Made by a program: the position numbers and the translations under genes
Assembly (NCBI GenBank): GCA_902559035.1
Contig: CACEGG010000001.1
Span: forward strand, 173,858 to 237,857
Source of the DNA: an uncultured Bacteroidota bacterium
GTDB lineage: Bacteria; Bacteroidota; Bacteroidia; Flavobacteriales; Flavobacteriaceae
Length of the DNA stretch: 64,000 nt
Direction of reading: 5' to 3'
The notes under the pieces: generated by a model
Databases searched by the model: none
Told to the model about the DNA's origin: nothing
The model's input: only the letters and a program-made list of their open reading frames with translations
Part shown: one piece after another, positions 9,211 to 18,071 of the stretch
Layout: every line of letters starts with the position of its first letter
Position numbering within the stretch: position 1 is the first letter of the stretch

Positions 9211-9708
9211 ATGAAAATTAGTAATGGATTTTTAATTAGAGAAGTTCAAAAAGTTGATAACAAGGCTATTGAAGCTACTTTATCTAAAATAATGAGAGAA
9301 TTTGATGTTCCAGAAACAGGAACTGCCTTAGCTGATCCAGAGTTGAAAACTATATTTGAGACTTATAATACTAACAACTCAATATATTTTATTTTGGAAA
9401 AGAATAATTTAATATTTGGAGGAGCGGGTATATCAAAATTAAAACATACAAATGAAAACATATGTGAACTACAAAAAATGTATTTTTTAAAAAATGCAAG
9501 AGGATTAGGCTTGGGTGATAAAATGATTGATTTATGTCTAATGAAAGCTAAAGAATTTGGATATGATAAATGTTATATTGAAACCATGTTTAATATGGAA
9601 AGTGCACAAAAACTCTATTTAAAAAAAGGATTTTCTTATTTAGATAAACCTAAGGGAAATACCGGACATTCATCATGTCCAGTTTGGATGATTAAAGATT
9701 TGAAATGA
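9211..9708 (+). CDS. GNAT-family N-acetyltransferase
   Basis: 165 residues. A single GNAT fold: a beta strand leading to the acetyl-CoA loop ARGLGLGDKMID near 95-106, then CYIETMFNMESAQKLYLKKGF near 122-142, the typical end of the domain. The substrate cannot be told. It is the first gene of a tight operon: its stop overlaps the prmC start by 4 bases (ATGA), and prmC overlaps ligA in the same way. Some relatives in flavobacteria are also placed before prmC, which may hint at a link to translation, but that is inference. Confidence 0.85.
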   Translation: MKISNGFLIREVQKVDNKAIEATLSKIMREFDVPETGTALADPELKTIFETYNTNNSIYFILEKNNLIFGGAGISKLKHTNENICELQKMYFLKNARGLGLGDKMIDLCLMKAKEFGYDKCYIETMFNMESAQKLYLKKGFSYLDKPKGNTGHSSCPVWMIKDLK

Positions 9709-10547
9709 ATTTAGAGCAATTTCATAAATTAATAAGAAATAGGTTAAACCATAAATTTGATAATAATGAAGTGGAGGAATTCTTTTTTAGATTAATAGAT
9801 TATTACTGTCAAATTGATAAAATAAAATATATTATAAATTCTAAGTTAGAATTAAAAAAAAAAGATGAGATTAATTTAATTAACTCATTAGATTTATTAG
9901 AAAATGAATCTCCAATTCAATATGTTATTGGACAATCTCAATTTATGGCTATGACCTTTTTAGTTAACCATCACGTTCTAATTCCAAGACCAGAGACAGA
10001 AGAACTTGTGCGCTGGATTGTTCAAGATTTACATTCAAATAAAAGAGTTTTAGATATTGGAACTGGTTCAGGATGCATAGCTACAAGTTTGTCTAAACTT
10101 ATGGACAATTGTATCGTTCACGGTTGGGATATTAGTAGTAATGCTTTAGATATAGCATCAAAAAACTCAAAAAATAATTCTGTAAATGTTAAATATGATT
10201 TGGTAGATATAACAAATGAAAAGCAGTGTTCCGAAAAATTCGATATTATAGTCTCAAACCCGCCCTACGTTACCCAAGATGATAAGTTATTGATGTCAAA
10301 AAATGTGATATCTTATGAACCACATATTGCATTGTTTGTAAAAGAAAATGATCCATTATTTTTTTATAAAAAAATATTAAATTTTTCTAAAAAAAATTTA
10401 ATATCAAATGGAACAATATATTTTGAAATAAATGAAAATTTCTCAAAACAGGTAAATAAACTTTTAAAAAAGGAAGGATTTCACGATATTATAGTCAGAA
10501 AAGATTTCAGAGGAAAATATAGAATGGTTAAGGCAACTAAAAAATGA
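9705..10547 (+). CDS. prmC: Release factor glutamine N5-methyltransferase
   Basis: 280 residues. PrmC (HemK) methylates the glutamine of the GGQ motif in release factors RF1 and RF2; RF2 itself is encoded at 50912-51992 in this window. The SAM-binding motif VLDIGTGSGCIA is at 115-126, and the NPPY signature that binds the glutamine is at 185-188. A helical N-terminal domain (1-80) recognises the factor. The start overlaps the previous stop by 4 bases, and its own stop overlaps ligA by 4. Confidence 0.97.
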   Translation: MNLEQFHKLIRNRLNHKFDNNEVEEFFFRLIDYYCQIDKIKYIINSKLELKKKDEINLINSLDLLENESPIQYVIGQSQFMAMTFLVNHHVLIPRPETEELVRWIVQDLHSNKRVLDIGTGSGCIATSLSKLMDNCIVHGWDISSNALDIASKNSKNNSVNVKYDLVDITNEKQCSEKFDIIVSNPPYVTQDDKLLMSKNVISYEPHIALFVKENDPLFFYKKILNFSKKNLISNGTIYFEINENFSKQVNKLLKKEGFHDIIVRKDFRGKYRMVKATKK

Positions 10548-12532
10548 ATCCAGAAAAAGAAATAATAAATTTAAGAAATGAAATTCATAAGCATACTCAT
10601 TTATATTATGTTGAGGATGCTCCTGTCATAAGTGACTATGAATTTGATATTTTGTTAAAGAAATTAGTTGATTTTGAAAATAAATTTCCAAATTTTTTTG
10701 ATACTAACTCTCCAACTCAAAGGGTAGGGGGCAAGGTCTCTAAAAGTTTTCAGAGTATTGAACATGATTTTCCAATGTATTCATTAGATAACTCCTACAG
10801 CAAAGAAGATTTAGAAAACTTTCATAATAGGGTTTTAAAAAAAATTCTAAATAAAGATTTGAACTATTTATGTGAATTAAAATTCGATGGTGTTTCGATT
10901 AATCTTACATATGAAAATGGAATTTTTGTAAGAGCTGTGACTAGAGGTGACGGAATTAAAGGAGACGATGTCACTGAAAATGTAAAGACTATAAAAACTA
11001 TTCCCCTTAAACTAAAAGGAAATTTTCCCTTAAAATTTCAAATAAGAGGTGAAATATTTATTGGTTTAAATGACTTTGAAAAAATGAACAAAGAAAGGGC
11101 TCAAAACGGTCTAGAACCTTACATGAATCCAAGAAATACAGCGTCTGGAAGTTTGAAATTACAAGACAGTGCTATAGTTGCAAAAAGACCATTACAATGT
11201 TTTTTATACCAGGTTATTAGTGATAACTCTAAAACTCAAATTGATAATTTAAATTTTGCAAAAAATTGGGGTTTTAATATTTCAAATACATATAAGCTTT
11301 GTGATAATATTAACGAGGTTTTTCAGTTTATTAATAATTGGGATAAAGAAAGAAATAATTTAAATTTTGAAATAGATGGTGTAGTCGTAAAGGTTAATCA
11401 AATTAATTATCAAAAAATATTGGGTTTTACTTCAAAGTATCCAAGATGGGCAATAGCATATAAGTTTAAAACTATGCAAGCTCAAACTACATTGAAATCT
11501 GTTTCATATCAAATTGGAAGAACTGGAGCTGTTACACCAGTTGCTAATTTAGATCCAGTATTGCTGGGTGGAACAATTGTTAAAAGAGCTTCTTTGCACA
11601 ATCAAGACCAAATAAATAAATTAAACCTTCATTTAAATGATCGTGTTATAATTGAAAAAGGGGGTGAAATTATTCCAAAAATTGTTGACGTTGAAGTTTC
11701 AAAAAGAAATTTGAACTCTGAAAAAATAATATTTATTAATAATTGCCCTAATTGTTTGTCTTATCTACAAAAAAATGAATCTGAGGCTCATCATTATTGT
11801 CCTAATGCTTTTTCATGTCCCCCACAAATAACAGGAAGAATTCAGCATTTTATTTCAAGAAAAGCTATGGATATTAACGGTATTGGAAACGAAACTATTG
11901 AATTAATGTTTAAAAATAATCTAATCTCTAATTATGCTGATTTATACTCATTAAAAAAAGAAGATTTACTGAGTCTTGAAAGAATGGCTGAAAAATCTGT
12001 CGAAAATATATTCCAAGGTCTTAACAACTCAAAAAAAATTCCATTTCAAAGAGTTCTGTTTGCTTTGGGTATTAGGTACGTTGGTCAAACTGTATCAAAA
12101 AATCTTGCTAATGAATATAAGTCAATTGATAATTTGATTTCAAAAACTTATGATGAATTAATTATGGTAGATGAAATAGGTGAACGCATTGCAAAAAGTG
12201 TTGTAGATTTTTTTAATGATTCTGAGAATATTTTAAATATTGAAAAACTAAAAAATGTAGGCCTTCAATTTGAAACAAATACAGTCGTTTTAGACAGTAA
12301 AATTTTTGATAATAAAACTTTTGTTGTTTCTGGTGTTTTTGATAATTATTCAAGAAATGAATTGAAAAAAACAATTGAACTAAATGGCGGTAAAAATTTG
12401 AGTTCGATTAGTTCAAAGACTTCATATCTTTTAGCTGGAGATAAAATGGGTCCAAGTAAGCTAAAAAAAGCACAAGATTTGGGCATTCAAATTATTTCAG
12501 AACTAGATTTTATTACTATGCTGAAAGTTTAA
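10544..12532 (+). CDS. ligA: NAD-dependent DNA ligase
   Basis: 662 residues, close to the usual 670. LigA seals nicks during replication and repair. The adenylated lysine is K113 in ELKFDGVSI, and the N-terminal NAD-binding domain has YYVEDAPVISDYEFD. A zinc finger with four cysteines lies near 400-425 (CPNCLSYL, HYCPNAFSCPPQ), followed by helix-hairpin-helix repeats and a C-terminal BRCT domain (FVVSGVFDNYSRNELKK). It ends the acetyltransferase-prmC-ligA operon; its 3' end overlaps the convergent nucleotidase gene by 4 bases. Confidence 0.98.
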   Translation: MNPEKEIINLRNEIHKHTHLYYVEDAPVISDYEFDILLKKLVDFENKFPNFFDTNSPTQRVGGKVSKSFQSIEHDFPMYSLDNSYSKEDLENFHNRVLKKILNKDLNYLCELKFDGVSINLTYENGIFVRAVTRGDGIKGDDVTENVKTIKTIPLKLKGNFPLKFQIRGEIFIGLNDFEKMNKERAQNGLEPYMNPRNTASGSLKLQDSAIVAKRPLQCFLYQVISDNSKTQIDNLNFAKNWGFNISNTYKLCDNINEVFQFINNWDKERNNLNFEIDGVVVKVNQINYQKILGFTSKYPRWAIAYKFKTMQAQTTLKSVSYQIGRTGAVTPVANLDPVLLGGTIVKRASLHNQDQINKLNLHLNDRVIIEKGGEIIPKIVDVEVSKRNLNSEKIIFINNCPNCLSYLQKNESEAHHYCPNAFSCPPQITGRIQHFISRKAMDINGIGNETIELMFKNNLISNYADLYSLKKEDLLSLERMAEKSVENIFQGLNNSKKIPFQRVLFALGIRYVGQTVSKNLANEYKSIDNLISKTYDELIMVDEIGERIAKSVVDFFNDSENILNIEKLKNVGLQFETNTVVLDSKIFDNKTFVVSGVFDNYSRNELKKTIELNGGKNLSSISSKTSYLLAGDKMGPSKLKKAQDLGIQIISELDFITMLKV

Positions 12533-13443
12533 ACATCTATAGACATACCTTCTTGATGTTTTTTATTTTCTGAAAAATAAAAATCAATTTTACCAAGATT
12601 AATTCCAAAGCAACCGACTTGATTAATAATTACATCTTTATTTTCTAAATTTTTTACTTTAATAGGCTCATCCAAAAACGTGTGGGTATGACCTCCAATA
12701 ATAAGATCAATATTTTTAGTTTGTTTAGCAAGGATTAAATCACACATTATGTTTTTATCCTTTGAATAAGAAAACCCAAGGTGGGACAAGCAAATTATGA
12801 GATCACAATTATGATTATATTTTAAGTCATCTGAAATATCTTTTGAAATTTCTATTGGATTTAAGTACTTAACTCCTTTGTAAAGTTTTTTTTCAACCAG
12901 TCCTTCAAGTTCAATTCCTAGCCCAAAAACTCCTATTTTAATCCCGTTAATGTTAAATATCTCATGGCTTTTAATTTTATTTTCAAGGGGAGTATTTTTT
13001 AATGTATAATTAGAATTCAAAAAAGAAAAATTAGCATGTTTTAAAACTTTTGATAATTTTTCCATTCCGTTATCAAACTCATGATTCCCTAATGTTGAAG
13101 CATTGTAACCCATTTTGCTCATCAACTTTAGTTCTAATTCTCCACCAAAAAAATTAAAATATGGAGTTCCTTGAAAAACATCTCCAGCGTCTAAAACTAA
13201 AGTATGTGGATTATCTTTTTTTATTAGATTTATTAGATTTGCTCTTGCAATCACACCACCACCATTTGGGTTTAATGGGTCGTTTTTTGGAAATGGATCA
13301 ATATGACTATGTACATCGTTCGTGTGAAGAATTGTTATCTTTTTTAAACTATTATCAAAATAGTCATCATTAATAAAATATGGCAACGTCAATCCGTAGA
13401 TTGATGAAAATTTTATTTTTTTTAAAAAATGTCTTCTTTTCAT
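12529..13443 (-). CDS. 5'-nucleotidase metallophosphatase domain protein
   Basis: 304 residues. The N-terminus MKRRHFLKKI followed by a weakly hydrophobic stretch looks like a possible Tat-type or other export signal. The metallophosphatase motifs are complete: ILHTNDVHSHIDP near 37-49, VLDAGDVFQGTPYF near 82-95, TLGNHEFDNG near 115-124, and IGGHTHTFLDEP near 250-261. Only the catalytic domain is present; the nucleotide-binding domain usually fused behind it is encoded by the preceding gene (13440-14189), which overlaps it by 4 bases. Together they probably make a two-subunit periplasmic nucleotidase. Confidence 0.85.
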   Translation of the reverse strand: MKRRHFLKKIKFSSIYGLTLPYFINDDYFDNSLKKITILHTNDVHSHIDPFPKNDPLNPNGGGVIARANLINLIKKDNPHTLVLDAGDVFQGTPYFNFFGGELELKLMSKMGYNASTLGNHEFDNGMEKLSKVLKHANFSFLNSNYTLKNTPLENKIKSHEIFNINGIKIGVFGLGIELEGLVEKKLYKGVKYLNPIEISKDISDDLKYNHNCDLIICLSHLGFSYSKDKNIMCDLILAKQTKNIDLIIGGHTHTFLDEPIKVKNLENKDVIINQVGCFGINLGKIDFYFSENKKHQEGMSIDV

Positions 13444-14189
13444 TTTAACCTTATAATTCTATTGTCTAATTTCCCAATAATTTCTTTTTTACTTTGAATA
13501 TATTTGATTAAAACTTCTCTTAAATTTAAATCAAGCGAATAAAGTTCAATAGGGTTAGCAAAAAAAACCATTTTATCACCTCCCTCTTGTAAAAAGTTTG
13601 AAGTCAATACATAATAGTTTTTACTTACATCAAATCTTTTTTGTTTGATTTTAATTTCTGTTGTATCATTATTTTTGAAAACTATTTCTAATCCTGCAGA
13701 GGGGTGTGCTAAATTTTCAGAATCAATATATTTTACTAACTCTAATACTTTTTTCCCAGAAATTTGTACTATAGTTGCAGAATTTTTCCAGGGCATAATC
13801 GTAAATAAATCATGTTGAGTTATTTTTCCTTTATTTAAAGTTCCTCTGATTCCTCCAAAATTAAATAATGCAAAATCCAGTTCTTTTGATTCTGTTTTTT
13901 TAAATTCTGTATTAATTTGTTTATACAATATGTCAGCAATTAGATTTCCAAGAGTTGATTCTAGTTCTGAGTCTCTAATGCTGTAAAAGCCTTTGCTGTA
14001 TCCAATAACTTTTTCTAAAGTTTTTATTTCTTTTCTGTATGGATCAATTATTAATTCAAGTTCATTATTGTTAATTGAATCTTTAATTTTTATATTTTTT
14101 TCAGTTGAAACTTTAATTATGCTGGTCTTATTATTTGTACATGAAAAACATAGAAATGTTAGAATTAACACAAATAGGTTAAATTTCAT
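13440..14189 (-). CDS. Lipoprotein with 5'-nucleotidase C-terminal domain
   Basis: 249 residues from the ATG at 14189, chosen because it starts a clean lipoprotein signal (KFNLFVLILTFLCFSC, lipidated cysteine at 17); the ATG at 14216 would add nine residues before it. The rest matches the substrate-binding domain of 5'-nucleotidases: LGNLIADIL, FALFNFGGIRGTLNKG, FTIMPWKN, and FLQEGGDKMVF. It has no metallophosphatase domain of its own. It precedes the catalytic-domain gene with a 4-base overlap, so the two are translationally coupled. Confidence 0.85.
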   Translation of the reverse strand: MKFNLFVLILTFLCFSCTNNKTSIIKVSTEKNIKIKDSINNNELELIIDPYRKEIKTLEKVIGYSKGFYSIRDSELESTLGNLIADILYKQINTEFKKTESKELDFALFNFGGIRGTLNKGKITQHDLFTIMPWKNSATIVQISGKKVLELVKYIDSENLAHPSAGLEIVFKNNDTTEIKIKQKRFDVSKNYYVLTSNFLQEGGDKMVFFANPIELYSLDLNLREVLIKYIQSKKEIIGKLDNRIIRLK

Positions 14190-14228
14190 TTTATTAATGT
14201 AAAATATAGTATTCAATTCTTAAATATG

Positions 14229-14236
14229 TAATTTTG
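14229..14236 (+). promoter_or_regulatory. Flavobacterial -7 promoter motif for DUF6913-dapA
   Basis: TAATTTTG, exact TAnnTTTG, followed by CAGA, a common context in flavobacterial promoters. It lies 15 bases upstream of the ATG at 14252 and overlaps an in-frame TTG at 14234, which speaks for the ATG as the true start. Confidence 0.65.
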
Positions 14237-14251
14237 CAGAGTATTAAAGAT

Positions 14252-14767
14252 ATGATATTTAAATCACTACATGAAAATCTACTAAAAAAAAAGATCAACA
14301 AATCTTTGTTGTCTCTTGAGGCTCAAAATCGAGCTAAACCATCTCCAATTAAAACACTAGGATGTATTGTTGATCCAATGTTTCCTGTAGATGTAAATAA
14401 TTTTATTAATCTGGCAAATAGAATTGGATTAAAAGATAAAGATTTAAAAATTATAACTTTTCAAGAAAATGATAACGGTTTTAATATTTTTTCAAATATG
14501 AATATAACTCCAACATCAATATCTTTTTATGGAAACTTAAATGGAAATGATTCGTTAGAATTTATTTCTTATGAGTATGATTTGTTGGTAAATTTTTTTA
14601 ACTCTAATGATGTTTTAACACTTTTATCATCAAAAGCTAATGCGAAGTTTAGAATTGGTTTTGATTCTGTTGATCCAAGATTAAATGATTTAATTTTTTC
14701 AAATAAAATTAAAAAGTTCAAAGAATTTGAAAAAGAGTTTGTAAAATACCTAAATCTAATCAAATGA
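14252..14767 (+). CDS. DUF6913-like conserved flavobacterial protein
   Basis: 171 residues, starting at the ATG at 14252 (IFKSLHENLLKKKINK); the upstream TTG at 14234 lies inside the promoter motif. I recognise it as a protein conserved in front of dapA in Flavobacteriaceae, probably the DUF6913 family. The body (LGCIVDPMFPVDVNNFINLA, SISFYGNLNG, YDLLVNFFNS, KFRIGFDSVDPRLND) suggests a compact alpha/beta cytoplasmic fold without signal peptide or membrane segment. Its stop overlaps the dapA start by 4 bases. Function unknown. Confidence 0.75.
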   Translation: MIFKSLHENLLKKKINKSLLSLEAQNRAKPSPIKTLGCIVDPMFPVDVNNFINLANRIGLKDKDLKIITFQENDNGFNIFSNMNITPTSISFYGNLNGNDSLEFISYEYDLLVNFFNSNDVLTLLSSKANAKFRIGFDSVDPRLNDLIFSNKIKKFKEFEKEFVKYLNLIK

Positions 14768-15663
14768 ATTTTTTAGCTAAAAATTTGAGAGGAACAGGTG
14801 TTGCTGTTGTAACTCCATTTAATGAAGATTTTTCAATTGATACAGAATCTATAATTAGGCTTGTAGATTTTTTAATTGATAATGGGGTAGATTATATTGT
14901 TGTACAAGGAACAACAGGAGAATCCTCAACTCTAAATAAGAATGAAAAAAATCTATCTAGAACAGCTTTTGTCAATGCAAATAAAGGACGTGTTCCCATG
15001 ATTTTAGGCTTAGGTTCAAATGACACCTTATCAATTGTGAATGATTTACGTAGTTCTCAATTTTCTGGTTTCTCTGCAATTCTTTCAGTAACTCCCTTTT
15101 ACAATAAACCATCCCAAAATGGACTTTATAAACATTATTCTGCAATTTCAAAAGCATCACCACTTCCAATTATTTTATACAATGTTCCATCAAGAACAGG
15201 TGTTAATATGCTTGCCAAAACTACAATCGAAATTGCCTCTAATCACTCTAATATTATAGGAATAAAAGAGGCTTGTGGTGATTTAAATCAAGTCAAGCAA
15301 TTAATTGAAAAAAGACCAAAAGATTTTATGATAATTTCTGGTGATGATGAAACTGCTGTTAAGACTGTTTTACTGGGAGGCGACGGGGTAATTTCAGTAG
15401 CTGCTGGATGTATACCAAAATATTTTACAGAAATTATTCGATTAGCACTCAATAAAAATGAAGATTTGTCTCTAAAAAAACTTAATCAAATTCAACTTTT
15501 ATTAAAGTTATTATTTGCGGAAGGTAATCCATCTGGAATAAAATCTGCATTATCTTCAATGAATTTATGTAAAAATGTTTTGAGGCTGCCTTTGACAAAA
15601 GTTGGTAAAGATTTAGATTTAAACATAAAAAAAACAATTACTTCAATTTATAAGCAACAATAA
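14764..15663 (+). CDS. dapA: 4-hydroxy-tetrahydrodipicolinate synthase
   Basis: 299 residues. DapA condenses pyruvate with aspartate semialdehyde in the diaminopimelate/lysine pathway. The Schiff-base lysine is K168 (GIKEACGD), the catalytic tyrosine Y139 (ILYNVPSRTG), and the threonine pair T50-T51 is in VQGTTGESSTL. Length and motifs are canonical. Its start overlaps the DUF6913-like gene by 4 bases (ATGA). Confidence 0.98.
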   Translation: MNFLAKNLRGTGVAVVTPFNEDFSIDTESIIRLVDFLIDNGVDYIVVQGTTGESSTLNKNEKNLSRTAFVNANKGRVPMILGLGSNDTLSIVNDLRSSQFSGFSAILSVTPFYNKPSQNGLYKHYSAISKASPLPIILYNVPSRTGVNMLAKTTIEIASNHSNIIGIKEACGDLNQVKQLIEKRPKDFMIISGDDETAVKTVLLGGDGVISVAAGCIPKYFTEIIRLALNKNEDLSLKKLNQIQLLLKLLFAEGNPSGIKSALSSMNLCKNVLRLPLTKVGKDLDLNIKKTITSIYKQQ

Positions 15664-15687
15664 ATTATTATTTCACTTTAAAAATAT

Positions 15688-15695
15688 TAAATTTG
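15688..15695 (+). promoter_or_regulatory. Flavobacterial -7 promoter motif for bamD operon
   Basis: TAAATTTG, exact TAnnTTTG, followed by CCAG. Only four bases separate it from the bamD ATG at 15700, so transcription would start at or beside the start codon, which implies a leaderless or nearly leaderless message for the first gene. Confidence 0.6.
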
Positions 15696-15699
15696 CCAG

Positions 15700-16512
15700 A
15701 TGTCAATAAAAAACAAATTACTATTAATTTCAATATTTATATTTTTTAGCTCATGTAATGAGTTTCAAAGAGTTTTAAAAAGTGAGGATATTAAAGTTAA
15801 GTATGATGCAGCTGAAAAATATTATGAAAATCAAGAATTTAGAAGAGCCTCTAGGTTGTTTGAACAAATCTTACCTAAATACAGAGGAAAACCTCAAGCT
15901 GAAAGAGTAACTTTTTTTTATGCTAATTCATTATTAAACACAAGAAAATATATAGATGCAGGCTACCAATTTGAAAGCTTTATTAAAGCTTACCCATTAA
16001 GCCAAAAGGTTGATGAGGCAGCTTATTTAGGTGCTTATGCTTACTACAAAACCTCCCCAGATTTTAGTTTAGATCAGAAGGAAACACTAACTGCAATAGA
16101 TAAATTACAAGAGTTTATAAATACATACCCATATTCAGAAAAAATGTCTGAAGCTAATGATTTAGTTCAGGAACTAAGAATTAAATTAGAATACAAAGCT
16201 TTTGAAATTGCAAAACAGTATAACACAATAAGAGATTATAAATCTGCTCTTATAGTTTTAGAAGACTTTATCTCTGATTATCCTGGAACTCCCTACAGAG
16301 AAGATGCATTATTTTACCTCCTAGATTCCTCCTATGAACTAGCTGTTAATAGTATTCAGTCTAAGAAGTTAGAGCGTTTAAACAATGCAAAAAAATTATA
16401 CGATGAGTTAATTAGAACTTATCCTGAAACAAAATATATAGATAAATCGAATGATATGTTAAATGTAATAGACGAAGAAATTATTATATTTGCGAAAAAT
16501 ATCACACAGTAA
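15700..16512 (+). CDS. bamD: Outer membrane protein assembly lipoprotein BamD
   Basis: 270 residues. BamD is the lipoprotein partner of BamA in inserting beta-barrel proteins into the outer membrane. The signal sequence ends in the lipobox FFSSC with the lipidated cysteine at 19. Five or so TPR-like helical pairs follow (for example YDAAEKYYENQEFRRASRLF, YIDAGYQFESFIKAYPLS, SALIVLEDFISDYPGTPY). It heads a long run of same-strand genes in the conserved order bamD-rpoZ-coaBC-porD-recN, which supports the call. Confidence 0.92.
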   Translation: MSIKNKLLLISIFIFFSSCNEFQRVLKSEDIKVKYDAAEKYYENQEFRRASRLFEQILPKYRGKPQAERVTFFYANSLLNTRKYIDAGYQFESFIKAYPLSQKVDEAAYLGAYAYYKTSPDFSLDQKETLTAIDKLQEFINTYPYSEKMSEANDLVQELRIKLEYKAFEIAKQYNTIRDYKSALIVLEDFISDYPGTPYREDALFYLLDSSYELAVNSIQSKKLERLNNAKKLYDELIRTYPETKYIDKSNDMLNVIDEEIIIFAKNITQ

Positions 16513-16521
16513 AATATTCTT

Positions 16522-16845
16522 ATGGACTTTAAAAAAACTGATGCACCCTTAGAAACAGTAACATACGATAGAAATATTGTTGATGCTCAAACAGATAACA
16601 TTTATGAAGCTATTTCTATTATTTCAAAAAGAACTATTCAAATTAACGAATCTATTAAGAAAGAACTTTTAGATAAATTAGAAGAGTTTGCCAGCCCTAC
16701 AGAAAGTTTAGATGAAATTTTTGAAAATAAAGAACAAATAGAAGTTTCTAAATTTTATGAAAAACTTCCTAAAGCACATGCAATGGCTATAGAAAATTGG
16801 TTAAAAGAAAAAATTTACTATAGAAATACAGAAATTAAAGAATAG
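16522..16845 (+). CDS. rpoZ: RNA polymerase omega subunit (Bacteroidota type)
   Basis: 107 residues. It matches the Bacteroidota omega family, which differs from the proteobacterial one: TVTYDRNIVDAQTDNIYEA, then IISKRTIQINESIKKELLDK, then FENKEQIEVSKFYEKLPK and HAMAIENWL. It assists assembly of the RNA polymerase core. It starts 9 bases after bamD and ends 2 bases before coaBC, so it is co-transcribed with both. Confidence 0.93.
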   Translation: MDFKKTDAPLETVTYDRNIVDAQTDNIYEAISIISKRTIQINESIKKELLDKLEEFASPTESLDEIFENKEQIEVSKFYEKLPKAHAMAIENWLKEKIYYRNTEIKE

Positions 16846-16847
16846 TA

Positions 16848-18071
16848 ATGTCTATTCTAAGTGGTAAAAATATTCTACTAGGAATATCCGGAGGAATAGC
16901 TGCTTACAAATCAATATTTTTACTGAGACTTTTTATCAAAAAAGGTGCAAATGTTCAGGTTATAATGACCCCATCAGCAAAAGACTTTGTAACTCCACTT
17001 ACACTATCAACCCTTTCAAATAGACCAGTTTTATCAGAATTTTTTGATAAAAAAAATAAAAATGCAGTTTGGAATAACCATGTTGATTTAGGTTTGTGGG
17101 CTGATTTATTTATAATAGCACCCGCTACATCAAATACTTTATCCAAAATGGCATCCGCTAGAGCGGACAACTTATTGTTAGCAACATATTTATCGTCAAA
17201 ATGTCCTGTTTATTTTGCCCCTGCTATGGATTTGGACATGCATAAAAATTTAGCTAATCAAGAAAATATTAAAAAACTTGAAGATTTTGGTAAAAAGCAT
17301 ATCCCAGTAAATTCTGGATTTTTAGCAAGTGGACTTGAGGGAGAGGGTAGAATGAGTGAACCTCAGGAAATAATTGATTTTATATCTCAGGACATAAAAA
17401 GAGAACTTAAGTTATATAATAAAAATGTAATGATTACGGCAGGACCAACCTACGAGTCTATTGATGCTGTAAGATTTATAGGGAATTTTTCTTCAGGAAA
17501 AATGGGTTTTGCATTAGCAAAGACAGCTTCTAAATTGGGTGCAAACGTTACATTAATAACTGGACCTAGTTCAGAAAATTTAATTGATGATAATATTAAA
17601 ATTATAAATGTTGTTACTGCTGATCAAATGTTTGCTGAAGTAAAAAAACATTTTAGTTTTTCCGATATTTCTATTATGTCTGCTGCTGTTTCAGACTATA
17701 AGCCAAAAAACACTGTCAACACTAAAATTAAAAAAGAAAATCAAAATATTTTATCAATTGAATTAGTGGAGAATATTGATATTTTAAAATATTTAGGTCT
17801 AAATAAATCTAAAGAACAGATTTTAGTTGGATTTGCACTAGAAACAGACAATGAAATTATTAATGCAAAATCAAAAATTAGTAAAAAAAATCTTGATGCT
17901 ATTGTCCTTAATTCATTAAGAGACGAGGGTGCAGGCTTCGGACACGATACAAATAAAATTTCTTATATTAATTCAAGAGGTTTAATTAAAAAATTTAAAT
18001 TAAAGTCTAAAGACAAAGTTTCAGTTGATATATTTATTGAAATTATCAATGATTTTTATGAAAAAATATAG
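16848..18071 (+). CDS. coaBC: Bifunctional phosphopantothenoylcysteine decarboxylase/synthase
   Basis: 407 residues. It joins phosphopantothenate to cysteine and decarboxylates the product on the way to coenzyme A. The FMN decarboxylase domain (1-180) has GISGGIAAYKS and H78 (NNHVDLG). The synthase domain (from about 187) has ITAGPTYESIDAVRFIGNFS and KMGFALA. Two decarboxylase signature sites differ from the E. coli pattern: the PxMNxxM asparagine is D128 (PAMDLDM), and the flap cysteine position reads S161 (LASGLEGEGRM). I believe this is usual in Bacteroidota. Its 3' end overlaps the next gene by 14 bases. Confidence 0.95.
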   Translation: MSILSGKNILLGISGGIAAYKSIFLLRLFIKKGANVQVIMTPSAKDFVTPLTLSTLSNRPVLSEFFDKKNKNAVWNNHVDLGLWADLFIIAPATSNTLSKMASARADNLLLATYLSSKCPVYFAPAMDLDMHKNLANQENIKKLEDFGKKHIPVNSGFLASGLEGEGRMSEPQEIIDFISQDIKRELKLYNKNVMITAGPTYESIDAVRFIGNFSSGKMGFALAKTASKLGANVTLITGPSSENLIDDNIKIINVVTADQMFAEVKKHFSFSDISIMSAAVSDYKPKNTVNTKIKKENQNILSIELVENIDILKYLGLNKSKEQILVGFALETDNEIINAKSKISKKNLDAIVLNSLRDEGAGFGHDTNKISYINSRGLIKKFKLKSKDKVSVDIFIEIINDFYEKI

